This document shows positions 42,434 to 50,555 of a stretch of DNA of 64,000 nucleotides, piece after piece (position 1 is the stretch's first letter; the number at the start of each line of letters is the position of its first letter). The translations under genes and the position numbers were made by a program. The stretch comes from Ruminococcus sp. (GTDB taxonomy: Bacteria; Bacillota; Clostridia; Oscillospirales; Acutalibacteraceae): positions 83,223-147,222 of the forward strand of contig JAFRCW010000040.1 of NCBI GenBank assembly GCA_017404145.1, given 5' to 3'. The notes beneath the pieces were generated by a model. It searched no databases and was not told the origin of the DNA. It was given only the letters and a program-made list of their open reading frames with translations.

Positions 42434-43092
42434 AGATATTCCTCCCTTCTCAGACTTCCTGCCGCAACAGGCAGATCAAGCAAATTTGCAAGCTCTTGCG
42501 CATATGCTTTTGTTTGCTCGTCTTCCACTTTATTGATGTATAAACAGTCTTCCAACCGTTCTTTTTCTATCACTCGTTTTACTGTTTCGGGCGTCACAAC
42601 GGATTGGATATCAACACCTGCGATCTGAGCAAACAGCTCGGGTCTGTGACAAGTTTCACAGATCGGCTGTCCGAACGCATCCGCGCCGATTACCAGCACG
42701 GTCTTGTCCGTTCCTTTCGGAATCACCGGCTCATACGCGGTGTGAGCTTTGAGGGGCAATCCGTGAGCGCCGTCCGCCTCTACGATGACATAGTCGGCGA
42801 GTTTTTTGAGTTCATCAAAGCGGACAGAAGGCGCAGAGAGCTTGCCGTTTTCGATTTTCGTCCCGACGCACAGCACGCGATGGCTTTGGAGCGCGGCGGA
42901 GATCTCTTCTTTCGATCCGTCAGTCAACACAGGCAAGTCTTTGGGCTCGAAAATTTTTGTTGACGTACCAACGATCACGGCGCCGCATTCTGAAAGCTCG
43001 TATGCGAGTCTGTACATCAAGGAGGTCTTTCCGCCGCCGCCGATCAGCGCGGTCAAGCCGGGTTTTATCTGAAGAAGCTCAGAAATTTTCAT
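42421..43092 (-). CDS. yqeC: YqeC, selenium cofactor biosynthesis protein (P-loop)
   Basis: 223 residues with a Walker A motif (TALIGGGGKTSLMYRLAYEL) near residue 20, FDELKKLADYVIVEADGAHGLPLKAH as a Walker B-like region, and VIPKGTDKTVLVIGADAFG. YqeC is the NTPase partner of YqeB and SelD in the selenium-dependent molybdenum hydroxylase system; its reaction is not established. ATG 43092 follows AAGGGAT; an in-frame TTG at 43110 is possible. The C-terminus overlaps yqeB by 13 bases. Confidence 0.9.
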   Translation of the reverse strand: MKISELLQIKPGLTALIGGGGKTSLMYRLAYELSECGAVIVGTSTKIFEPKDLPVLTDGSKEEISAALQSHRVLCVGTKIENGKLSAPSVRFDELKKLADYVIVEADGAHGLPLKAHTAYEPVIPKGTDKTVLVIGADAFGQPICETCHRPELFAQIAGVDIQSVVTPETVKRVIEKERLEDCLYINKVEDEQTKAYAQELANLLDLPVAAGSLRREEYLCLC

Positions 43093-43106
43093 TATCTTAT
43101 CCCTTA

Positions 43107-43343
43107 TCAAATTATGATCTCATGAAATCCCGCAAATTCGATTTGTGCTTCGGTCAAAGCGCTTTGCAGCGTTTTGCCGAGTTCTGTATCCGAACACCAT
43201 GCGATCCCGCAGTCTGCGGAAAGAGACCGCGGCGCGGAGATCAGCTTTCCCGGGATATTCTGTTCTTTGCACAGCTTTTTTGTCGCCATTGCCTCTGCGG
43301 TGGTGTAGAAGGTGACGACAACACAATTACGTTTTTCTTTCAT
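43107..43343 (-). CDS. DUF3343 protein, putative Se/S carrier
   Basis: 78 residues reading MKEKRNCVVVTFYTTAEAMA, CKEQNIPGKLISAPRSLSAD, CGIAWCSDTELGKTL. The paired cysteines in CGIAWC and an upstream single Cys suit a selenium or sulphur relay protein. ATG 43343 is chosen by fit with the family start, with GGAGG about 12 bases upstream; a longer start at 43427 has no ribosome site. It is the first gene of the minus-strand selenium operon and divergent from the ModE-like regulator. Confidence 0.87.
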   Translation of the reverse strand: MKEKRNCVVVTFYTTAEAMATKKLCKEQNIPGKLISAPRSLSADCGIAWCSDTELGKTLQSALTEAQIEFAGFHEIII

Positions 43344-43432
43344 ATCGAGGAAAGTCCTCCGGATCATTTGGATATTCTTTTCATAATATAACGCTTTTAT
43401 TATAACAAAGATAGAAGTGTTTTGCAAGATGA

Positions 43433-43461
43433 TTGACGATAGGATTCAGATGGGATATAAT
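43433..43461 (+). promoter_or_regulatory. Promoter of the ModE-like gene and NifS-like gene
   Basis: TTGACG (43433-43438), spacer 17, TATAAT (43456-43461). The divergent selenium operon starts only about 90 bases away, so shared control is likely. Confidence 0.78.
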
Positions 43462-43492
43462 GTTATCAGAAACAAAAAAGGAGCGTCAAGTG

Positions 43493-43843
43493 ATGAATCA
43501 AAAGCTGTCCCCAAAGATTTCGGTTCGGTTGTTTACCGATGACAAATGCTTCGGACCGGGAATTGCCGCGCTGCTGCACCGCGTAGAAGAATACCGTTCT
43601 CTGCGTTCCGCGGCAGGTTCGATGGGAATGGCGTATTCCAAAGCATGGACTGTTCTGAAAAGCTGTGAGGAGCATCTGGGATTCAAGCTGCTTCATTCAA
43701 CGATCGGCGGCAAAAACGGCGGCGGCGCGACGCTGACGGACGAGGCTCAAAAAATGCTTCTGGCGTATGACGCATACACGGCAGAGCTTAACGCGTATGC
43801 CGACAAGCTGATCGATGAGAAATTCTCCTTTTATCAACAGTGA
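43493..43843 (+). CDS. ModE-like winged-helix regulator
   Basis: 116 residues: the N-terminal LysR-type/ModE winged helix (LFTDDKCFGPGIAALLHRVEEYRSLRSAAGSMGMAYSKAWTVLKSCEEHLGFKLLHSTIGGKNGGGATLT) without the molybdate-binding TOBE domains. The motif SMGMAYSKAW and GGKNGGGA wing are characteristic of ModE N-terminal domains. AAAAGGAG supports ATG 43493. It probably senses cofactor or metal status through a partner, and may bind the operator-like repeat at 35680. It is followed 12 bases later by the NifS-like gene. Confidence 0.9.
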   Translation: MNQKLSPKISVRLFTDDKCFGPGIAALLHRVEEYRSLRSAAGSMGMAYSKAWTVLKSCEEHLGFKLLHSTIGGKNGGGATLTDEAQKMLLAYDAYTAELNAYADKLIDEKFSFYQQ

Positions 43844-43855
43844 GGAAATTGGTTT

Positions 43856-44995
43856 ATGATTTATCTTGACAACGCGGCTACCACATTAATTAAGCCTCCC
43901 ACGGTCGGTCAGGCGATCCTCCAAGCTTTGGGAACGCTCGGCAACACGGCGCGCGGCGCGCACGGCTACAGTATCCGCGCCGCCGATACGGTGTATGAAA
44001 CAAGAGTGAAGCTCGCCGATCTTTTTCACTGCCAAAGACCGGATCATGTGGTTTTTACAACCAACGCGACCCAGGCGCTGAATACAGCGATATACGGCGT
44101 CCTCTCTAAGGGCGATCATGTGATCTCGACCGACTGGGAGCATAATTCGGTTTTGCGTCCTTTATACCGTCTGCAGAACGAACAGGGCGTGGAGGTTGAT
44201 TTTGTTCCGGCTGATAAGGACGGTAATTTGGATTACAGCGACTTTGAGAGGTTGATCAAAAAGAACACCAAAGCGATCGTCTGTACCCACGCGTCCAACC
44301 TGACAGGAAATATGACGGATCTGCGCCGTATCGGCGAGATCGCCCGCAAAAACAATATCCTGCTGATCGTCGACGCGGCGCAGACGGCGGGAACAAAACA
44401 CATCGATATGCAGGATCTCGGGATCGATGTTCTGTGCTTTACCGGTCACAAAGGGCTGATGGGTCCTCAAGGGACCGGCGGTATGTGTATCAAAGAGGGC
44501 GTTGAGATCCGCCCGTTTATCGTCGGCGGTACGGGTGTACAAACATACAGCCCTACCCAGCCCGACAGACTGCCTGCACGGCTTGAAGCGGGTACTCTCA
44601 ACGGTCACGGGATTGCGGGACTGTCCGCCGCCGTAGACTTTATCAACGAGATCGGAACAGACTGTATCGAAAAAAAAGAAACCGCTTTGACGCAGCGGTT
44701 TTATCACGGCGTAAAAGCGATTGACCGTGTCACGGTTTACGGAGATTTCAGCAGAGAACACGCTCAGATCGTCACGCTGAATATCGGCGATCTGGATTCG
44801 GGTGAGGCTGCCGATATATTATTTGATGAATACGGTATCGCCGTCCGCGCCGGAGCCCACTGTGCGCCGAGACTTCACAGCGCTCTCGGCACCAAAGAGC
44901 AGGGCGCCGTCAGATTCAGCTTCTCGTATTTTAACACGGAGGAAGAAATCGACAAGGCGATTTGTGCGGTAAACCGTATCGCAAAGGATGTATAG
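43856..44995 (+). CDS. NifS-like cysteine desulfurase/selenocysteine lyase
   Basis: 379-residue class V aminotransferase fold: MIYLDNAATTLIKPP, TTNATQALNTAI, WEHNSVLRPL, THASNLTGN, VDAAQTAG, the PLP-lysine motif CFTGHKGLMGPQG and the active Cys loop RAGAHCAPRLH near residue 335. In this context (EF2568-like) it may deliver sulphur or selenium from cysteine or selenocysteine to the Mo cofactor. It is co-transcribed with the ModE-like regulator and ends at a strong terminator. Iron-sulphur cluster supply is the alternative role. Confidence 0.93.
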   Translation: MIYLDNAATTLIKPPTVGQAILQALGTLGNTARGAHGYSIRAADTVYETRVKLADLFHCQRPDHVVFTTNATQALNTAIYGVLSKGDHVISTDWEHNSVLRPLYRLQNEQGVEVDFVPADKDGNLDYSDFERLIKKNTKAIVCTHASNLTGNMTDLRRIGEIARKNNILLIVDAAQTAGTKHIDMQDLGIDVLCFTGHKGLMGPQGTGGMCIKEGVEIRPFIVGGTGVQTYSPTQPDRLPARLEAGTLNGHGIAGLSAAVDFINEIGTDCIEKKETALTQRFYHGVKAIDRVTVYGDFSREHAQIVTLNIGDLDSGEAADILFDEYGIAVRAGAHCAPRLHSALGTKEQGAVRFSFSYFNTEEEIDKAICAVNRIAKDV

Positions 44996-45027
44996 TGTTT
45001 TTCAACCGTTTCCGAGGATGACAGAAA

Positions 45028-45068
45028 AAGCCTGAGCATTCTGTGAAGAATGACTCAGGCTGATTTTT
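45028..45068 (+). terminator. Terminator after the NifS-like gene
   Basis: AGCCTGAGCATTCT pairs with AGAATG-A-CTCAGGCT around GTGA, followed by GATTTTT. Confidence 0.88.
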
Positions 45069-45142
45069 GCGGAAGAGTTCTCATAAAAACGGCGCGATGT
45101 ATTTTCTCGTTCAAAAATGCATCCTCCGGCAGGATGTATCGA

Positions 45143-46099
45143 TCAGGATATCGTATCCACGACGACCAGAACACTTCCCGCGACGATCCCGAGCAGGAAA
45201 ACATACTGTGCCTTGCTGACCTTTTCTTTCATAAAGATGCGTCCTCCGATCATGACAAAGACCGGATAAACCGCAAGCAGCGGATCGGTAGACACCGAAT
45301 TCATCGCCATTGCGTAGCTGTATAAAACGATTCCGACATTATCAGCGATCGCACCGATGAATCGGGGCGCGCTCTTCTTGGTGAACGGATTGTATATCTT
45401 CTTTTCCCTGATGTTGATATAGATCCAAAACCCCAAAGCAAACGCCGCGTATTCCGTTCCGACGATGATGATACTGTCGCCCTCAGGCATCGCAAAACCA
45501 TAGGTAGTGTCAAGGCAAACGCCTGTTACGATCGTCTCCAGACCGTCGTTTACGGCGAAGATGACAGGAAATATCAAGGTTCCCAAACCGCGGAGCATCC
45601 ATTTTTTCTTTTGATCCTGCAGGTTTTTCCGATTATCTCTGTTGCGGACAACCGACAGCAGGATAACGCATACCAGTATCACGAGTATTCCCGCGGTCCT
45701 CAGCGGCGTCAGGAGCTCAGCGATCGAGTCTGCTCTTCCGAAAGCGAGATAGGCGAGGATGAGCAGGAGCGTAGACGCGCCGCCGCTGATCCCCTCTACA
45801 GGCGACTCCACCGTCGCCTCGTTGTAGACAAAACCTTTATAAGAAATCGTGTTGACGATGGCATAGACGATACCGAAAGCTGTCATCGGCCAGTATCTGA
45901 CGGCGCTTTCAAAAATGGAAAACGGTTCTTCCCGAATGATCAGATAGACGACAGCTATCACAAAGAATACGATACCGACACAAACAGAAAACTTTAAGCA
46001 GATGTAATCCTCTTTCCCGTCATGTACGCCGGCTTTGTAAAGCAAGCCGGTTGCGGACCACATCAATATCGCCGTAACAACTAATGATAACCAAACCAT
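45143..46099 (-). CDS. EamA/DMT-family transporter
   Basis: 318 residues with ten predicted membrane helices in two EamA halves; VVTAILMWSATGLLYKAG starts the first, and ALSV-like ISYKGFVYNEATVESPVEGISGGASTLLLIL closes it, while YSYAMAMNSVSTDPLLAVYPVFVMIGGRIFMKEKVS is the typical end of the second half. These proteins export metabolites; the substrate is unknown. It starts 15 bases after the PAP2 gene stop with a weak ribosome site, so it is expressed as the second gene of a pair. Confidence 0.88.
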   Translation of the reverse strand: MVWLSLVVTAILMWSATGLLYKAGVHDGKEDYICLKFSVCVGIVFFVIAVVYLIIREEPFSIFESAVRYWPMTAFGIVYAIVNTISYKGFVYNEATVESPVEGISGGASTLLLILAYLAFGRADSIAELLTPLRTAGILVILVCVILLSVVRNRDNRKNLQDQKKKWMLRGLGTLIFPVIFAVNDGLETIVTGVCLDTTYGFAMPEGDSIIIVGTEYAAFALGFWIYINIREKKIYNPFTKKSAPRFIGAIADNVGIVLYSYAMAMNSVSTDPLLAVYPVFVMIGGRIFMKEKVSKAQYVFLLGIVAGSVLVVVDTIS

Positions 46100-46113
46100 A
46101 TGATTATTTCGTC

Positions 46114-46668
46114 TTATTTTTTATCACGCGAAAGCCTGTTCTCCAGTTTTACGGCTTTTGCGATCAGCAGCGCCGCAATACCGCACAGCACACCGAGCAG
46201 GAGTCCGCACAGAACGTCTGTCGGATAATGCACATAGAGATACAGACGCGAGAACGCGATACATACCGTCAATGCCAAGGCGATGAAACCGAGGGCTCTT
46301 TTCTTGGAAAGCAGTACGGTCGTCACCGCAGCCGCAAGCGTGCTGTGAGTTGACGGAAAGCTCGCCCCGGACGGCTGTTTGATCAGCAGTTCAATACCCG
46401 TATTAACGGTAAAGGGTCTGGGACGGTTGACAAGGTGCTTGAGCAGGACGTCACCGGTCAAAAAGCCGATTGCCAGCGCGACCAGTATAATGATCCCGAC
46501 CGCGCGTGTTTTTTTAAAGAACAACAGGATAATGCCCGTAACGATCCATATGATCCCCGACGTTGTCAGATAACTGATAAATACCGAAAGAAAATCTAAG
46601 AATCCGCATCGGAGCGAATTCTGTATCGCGTTCAAAACAGATAAGTCAAAAGATTGTATTGCTTCCAT
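46114..46668 (-). CDS. PAP2-family membrane phosphatase
   Basis: 184 residues with about five membrane helices and the three acid-phosphatase motifs: KHLVNRPRPF (K-x6-RP), PSTHS within FPSTHSTLAAAV, and SRLYLYVHYPTDVL (SR-x5-H-x3-D). Likely substrate is undecaprenyl pyrophosphate or a phosphatidate. AAAAAGGAG supports the start. Divergent from the HTH-REC regulator, sharing about 190 bases of intergenic DNA. Confidence 0.94.
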   Translation of the reverse strand: MEAIQSFDLSVLNAIQNSLRCGFLDFLSVFISYLTTSGIIWIVTGIILLFFKKTRAVGIIILVALAIGFLTGDVLLKHLVNRPRPFTVNTGIELLIKQPSGASFPSTHSTLAAAVTTVLLSKKRALGFIALALTVCIAFSRLYLYVHYPTDVLCGLLLGVLCGIAALLIAKAVKLENRLSRDKK

Positions 46669-46758
46669 AAAAATCTCCTTTTTTACTTTTATTGCGGTAT
46701 AATCTTACAAACATCTGTTTTTCATTTTACTACTTTATTTTGTCTTATCCAACGGAGT

Positions 46759-46773
46759 GTTCCAGAATGGAAC
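46759..46773. promoter_or_regulatory. Inverted repeat upstream of the HTH-REC gene
   Basis: GTTCC-AGAAT-GGAAC, a compact operator-like inverted repeat about 90 bases before the regulator start. Candidate autoregulatory site. Confidence 0.4.
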
Positions 46774-46861
46774 GTCTAATTTCATAAAAAATATTGTTTT
46801 TATATAAGGTTTTTGTATATAATAGGATAAAATGTATCATTAACACGGAGTAATGTGGATC

Positions 46862-47461
46862 ATGAGACAGTTTTTTTCGGATACATTAAGAAAGCTGAGA
46901 AGTGAACAAGGGCTTTCACAACAGGTGTTGGCAGATAAGGTGTACGTTACCCGTTCCACGGTTGCCCGGTGGGAAAACGGCAGTCGCTTGCCGGACGCTG
47001 TGATGATATCCCGCCTCTCAGAAGTTTTAGGTACAGACATTAATATGCTGCTCTCTGCTGCCGCGCAGAGCGACGAGTGTCCTAACGTCATTATGGTGGA
47101 TGACAGAAAGCTGATTCTCACAGGCGGCCTCCCGATGTTGGAAGAGGTTATGCCCAACGCGACCGTCACAGGCTTTACCGATGCATCCGAAGCCGTTGAA
47201 TACGCCAAAACGAACCGCATCGCTCTCGCCTTTCTTGATATTGAACTGAGAGATTCTACCGGATTGGAGCTGTGCCGCAAGCTGCTCGAGATCAATCCCC
47301 GTACCAACGTTGTATATCTGACAGCTTACAGCGATTATGCCCTTGACGCGTGGAGTACGGGAGCGAGCGGTTTTATGCTCAAGCCGATCACCGCCGAAGG
47401 CATCAGAGAACAGCTCAAGAATCTGAGGTTTCCGTTCTGGACGGGAGGAGACGGCGTATGA
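46862..47461 (+). CDS. Response regulator with N-terminal XRE domain (HTH-REC)
   Basis: 199 residues in an unusual order. Residues 1-65 form a Cro/C1-type DNA-binding domain (LRKLRSEQGLSQQVLADKVYVTRSTVARWENGSRLPD), and residues about 78-195 form a receiver with VIMVDDRKLI (acidic pocket), FLDIELRD (phospho-acceptor Asp in LDIEL), YLTAY and FMLKPI (conserved Lys). Most response regulators place the receiver first. ATG 46862 is preferred; ATG 46853 lies only two bases from the GGAG. It overlaps the kinase gene by four bases, giving a two-component system. Confidence 0.9.
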   Translation: MRQFFSDTLRKLRSEQGLSQQVLADKVYVTRSTVARWENGSRLPDAVMISRLSEVLGTDINMLLSAAAQSDECPNVIMVDDRKLILTGGLPMLEEVMPNATVTGFTDASEAVEYAKTNRIALAFLDIELRDSTGLELCRKLLEINPRTNVVYLTAYSDYALDAWSTGASGFMLKPITAEGIREQLKNLRFPFWTGGDGV

Positions 47462-48732
47462 CCGACGGGGCTTATTATATCGTCGAATTCTCGTTATCGG
47501 GCGCTCTGCTGGTGATGATGGCGCTCGGGATCGCGTTATCGTCTTTTATGCCTGCTCTCGACCGATGGAGCAAGCGATATTTTATTACATTGTTCACGCT
47601 GCTGCTTTTTTGTGTAGTCACTTGCTTTTTGGCTTTGATCTTTTGGGACATGCCCACTATGGCGTCGGCGGCAAGAATCGTCTATCTGTTTGAAGATCTG
47701 TTTGTCTCGACGCTGATGTTTATGCCGACGGTTTTTCTGCTGCATTGCTGCGGTGAAAGCCTCAAAACCAGCTTGCTGTTCAAGATCGTGTTGGCGCTGT
47801 TGGGCGTGTACTTCATTATATTGATCATCATCCAGTTCACAGACGCATTCTACTACGTTACACCGGACAATCATTTTATCCGCGGTCCTCTTTGGGCGCT
47901 GTGGATCATTCCGCTTGTCCTGATTATGATCCTGAATTCAGTCGGTGTGATCAGAAGGCGAAAAAAGCTCTCGAAAAAGTATTTTATCGCGTTTCTTGTC
48001 TATCTGCTGCCTATGACTGTCGCGATAGTTGTCCATATGTTTATCCATGTTGAGCTTTTCGTTGTATTCGGCATGGCGCTCTTCGCGCTGATCATGTTTG
48101 TACTGATCCTCTCGGATAACGTGGAACAATACACGCGCCAGCAGCAGGAGATCGCTCATCAGCGCGCCGGCATCATGGTCCTGCAGATGCGGCCTCACTT
48201 CATCTGCAACACAATGATGGGTATATACTACCTTTGTGATCGGGATCCTCAGAAGGCGAAGCAGGTTACGCTGGACTTTACCACCTACCTGCGTAAGAAC
48301 TTTGCTGCGATCGCAAGCGAGAATACGATTCCCTTTACGGCGGAGTTAGAGCATACCCGCGCCTACCTCGCCGTAGAGCAGGCGCAGTTCGAGGACAGTC
48401 TTTTTGTCAGCTTTGATACGCCGCATACCGTGTTCCGCGTACCGCCGCTGACACTGCAGCCGATCGTGGAGAACGCCGTCAAGCACGGCATGACATCGAG
48501 CAGCGACCCGATTCACATCTCTGTCGTCACCCGAAAGACAGACACAGGCAGCGAGATCATTGTATCGGACGACGGTACCGGCTTTGACCTTGTTAATGAT
48601 GACGAACCACACATCGCTTTGAACAATATCCGTCAGAGGCTTGAAATGATGTGCAAGGGTGAATTGACGATCACGCCGCGTGAAGGCGGAGGGACGTCGG
48701 TAAAAGTAACGATACCGACATTCAATAAGTAA
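47458..48732 (+). CDS. LytS-type sensor histidine kinase
   Basis: 424 residues. About six membrane helices (residues 8-225) form an integral sensor without an extracellular domain, followed by a short coiled segment (EQYTRQQQEIAHQRAG) and the HisKA_2/LytS phospho-acceptor region LQMRPHFICNTMMGIYYLCD with His in RPHF. The ATPase domain shows PIVENAVKHGM (N box), VSDDGTGFD (G1) and GGGTSVKVTIP. It should phosphorylate the HTH-REC protein encoded just upstream. Such kinases often sense cell envelope stress or peptides; the signal here is unknown. Confidence 0.92.
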   Translation: MTDGAYYIVEFSLSGALLVMMALGIALSSFMPALDRWSKRYFITLFTLLLFCVVTCFLALIFWDMPTMASAARIVYLFEDLFVSTLMFMPTVFLLHCCGESLKTSLLFKIVLALLGVYFIILIIIQFTDAFYYVTPDNHFIRGPLWALWIIPLVLIMILNSVGVIRRRKKLSKKYFIAFLVYLLPMTVAIVVHMFIHVELFVVFGMALFALIMFVLILSDNVEQYTRQQQEIAHQRAGIMVLQMRPHFICNTMMGIYYLCDRDPQKAKQVTLDFTTYLRKNFAAIASENTIPFTAELEHTRAYLAVEQAQFEDSLFVSFDTPHTVFRVPPLTLQPIVENAVKHGMTSSSDPIHISVVTRKTDTGSEIIVSDDGTGFDLVNDDEPHIALNNIRQRLEMMCKGELTITPREGGGTSVKVTIPTFNK

Positions 48733-48738
48733 ATTCGG

Positions 48739-48765
48739 TATTAATCGGTAGCGATACCGTTAATA
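48739..48765. promoter_or_regulatory. Inverted repeat ahead of the ABC exporter genes
   Basis: TATTAATCGGTA and TACCGTTAATA pair over 11 bases with one bulge around GCGA. No T run follows, so an operator for the adjacent HTH-REC regulator is more likely than a terminator. Confidence 0.5.
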
Positions 48766-48797
48766 TAAGCAAATAATATTTTAAAAGAGGGGATGTC

Positions 48798-50555
48798 ATG
48801 TTCAAATTACTCTTCAAAAACATGAAGGCTAAAAACTGGATCTCAGTCATCGCTATTTTTTTGTTGACGCTGGGTGAAGTTTTCTTCATGATGCAAATCG
48901 TCAGCTACATCAGTTTGCTTACCGGCGCGGTTCAGAACAGCAGAGAAAACGGTGTAGCCGAAATCTGGTGGTATGGTCTGTATATGGTCATATGCGCTAT
49001 TCTGATGGCGGCGATCGAAGTCATCATCCGATTTGTAGCCAGCGCGAACGCCAGCAGCTGTGTGACCGGTATCAGACAGAAAATGTATGAGAGAGTCAAC
49101 AAGTTCGCTATCTCGGACTTTGCTTCTTTCTCTACCGAGTCTCTGATCACCCGAACCACCAACGACATGCAGAATGTCCATCTTGCGTGGCTCACATTCT
49201 TAAAGACCGCTTTTTTAGCGCCTGTCGTCATGGTGTGGTCTGTCATTCTTCTGATGCAATACGCCAGCAGTTCTTTGACGTTGGTCACTGCTATATGGCT
49301 GGTTCTCCTTGTCGTTGCGGTTGTCATTCTGCTGATGATGCTGACGCCGAAGTTCAAGATCGTCCAGAAACTGACCGACGCTCTTAACGTTGCTTCCAGA
49401 GAGAACCTGACCGGCGTTCGAGTCGTCAGAGCGTTTAACGCCGAATCCTATCAGGAAAACAAATTTGAAAAGGTCAACACTTCTTTCACCAAGGTGCAGA
49501 TCTTTGCCGGCAGAGTGATGTCATTCTTTACGCCGTTTGTTATGATGGTTATGTCCGGACTGTCTCTGTCTATCTTGTGGGCAAGCGCTTATGTCTTAAA
49601 CGGCATGGATATGGAAGCCGCTTCGCAGTCCTTCAGCGCGACCAACGCGTTCGTTATGCTCGCAAGCCAGATTATTATGTCGTTTGTTCTGATGGTTACG
49701 CTGATCGTTATCTGGCCGAGAGCATCTGTCAGCGCGAAGCGTGTCAACGAGGTCATCACTCACGAAGTCTCTGTTTTGGACCCCGAAAATCCCGTTGCTT
49801 TCAAAGAAGCAGGTACGATCGAGTTCAAAAATGTCGGCTTTGCCTATCCCGGCTCGGATAAAGAGGCTGTATCCGATATCAACTTCAAGGTCAAGCAGGG
49901 CGAGACCATCGCATTCATCGGTGCAACCGGCAGCGGTAAAACTACCATCATCAATATGATCCCCCGTATGGCTGACTGTACAAGAGGCGAAGTACTCATC
50001 GACGGCGTCAATGTCAAGGATGTTCTCCAGAAGGATCTGAGAGACCGCATCGGCTATGCGCCCCAGAGAGGCTTCCTCTTCAAGGGCAATATCAGAGAGA
50101 ATATCGCGTTCAAGAATTCCGATATGACGCTCGAAGACGTCAGATGGGCGGCTCAGATCGCCGACGCAGACGGCTTCGTTATGAAGAAGAGAAACGAGTA
50201 TGATTCTCCTGTCGCTCAGGGCGGATCAAACTTCTCCGGCGGTCAGAAGCAGAGACTCTGTATTGCAAGAGCGGTTGCTGCCAAGCCCGAGATCCTGATT
50301 TTTGACGACTCTTTCTCGGCGCTCGACTATAAGACTGACAAAACAGTCAGAGGACGTATCGCAGAGCAGCTCCCCGATACCACAAGAGTCATCATCGCAC
50401 AGCGCGTCGGTACCATTATGGACGCAGATCAGATCGTCGTACTGGATAACGGTAAGATGGTCGGTATCGGCAAGCACTATGACCTTGTCAGAAACTGTCC
50501 TGTATATCAGGAGATTGCATTATCACAGCTTAGTAAGGAGGAGTTAGGATTATGA
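48798..50555 (+). CDS. ABC exporter half, degenerate catalytic site
   Basis: 585 residues: six membrane helices, then a nucleotide-binding domain with GATGSGKTTIINM (Walker A), APQRGFLFKGNIRENI (Q loop), NFSGGQKQRLCIARA (signature) and ILIFDDSFSALD (Walker B). The position of the catalytic Glu after Walker B is Asp, as in the inactive-site half of heterodimeric exporters. AAAAGAGGGG precedes the start. Ends four bases into the second half gene. Likely exports a drug or peptide to which the upstream two-component system responds. Confidence 0.95.
   Translation: MFKLLFKNMKAKNWISVIAIFLLTLGEVFFMMQIVSYISLLTGAVQNSRENGVAEIWWYGLYMVICAILMAAIEVIIRFVASANASSCVTGIRQKMYERVNKFAISDFASFSTESLITRTTNDMQNVHLAWLTFLKTAFLAPVVMVWSVILLMQYASSSLTLVTAIWLVLLVVAVVILLMMLTPKFKIVQKLTDALNVASRENLTGVRVVRAFNAESYQENKFEKVNTSFTKVQIFAGRVMSFFTPFVMMVMSGLSLSILWASAYVLNGMDMEAASQSFSATNAFVMLASQIIMSFVLMVTLIVIWPRASVSAKRVNEVITHEVSVLDPENPVAFKEAGTIEFKNVGFAYPGSDKEAVSDINFKVKQGETIAFIGATGSGKTTIINMIPRMADCTRGEVLIDGVNVKDVLQKDLRDRIGYAPQRGFLFKGNIRENIAFKNSDMTLEDVRWAAQIADADGFVMKKRNEYDSPVAQGGSNFSGGQKQRLCIARAVAAKPEILIFDDSFSALDYKTDKTVRGRIAEQLPDTTRVIIAQRVGTIMDADQIVVLDNGKMVGIGKHYDLVRNCPVYQEIALSQLSKEELGL

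Noticed and set aside
45028..45068. Inverted repeat after the NifS-like gene considered as an operator
   Set aside because: It sits directly after the stop codon, lacks a promoter, and is followed by T residues, so it is a terminator.
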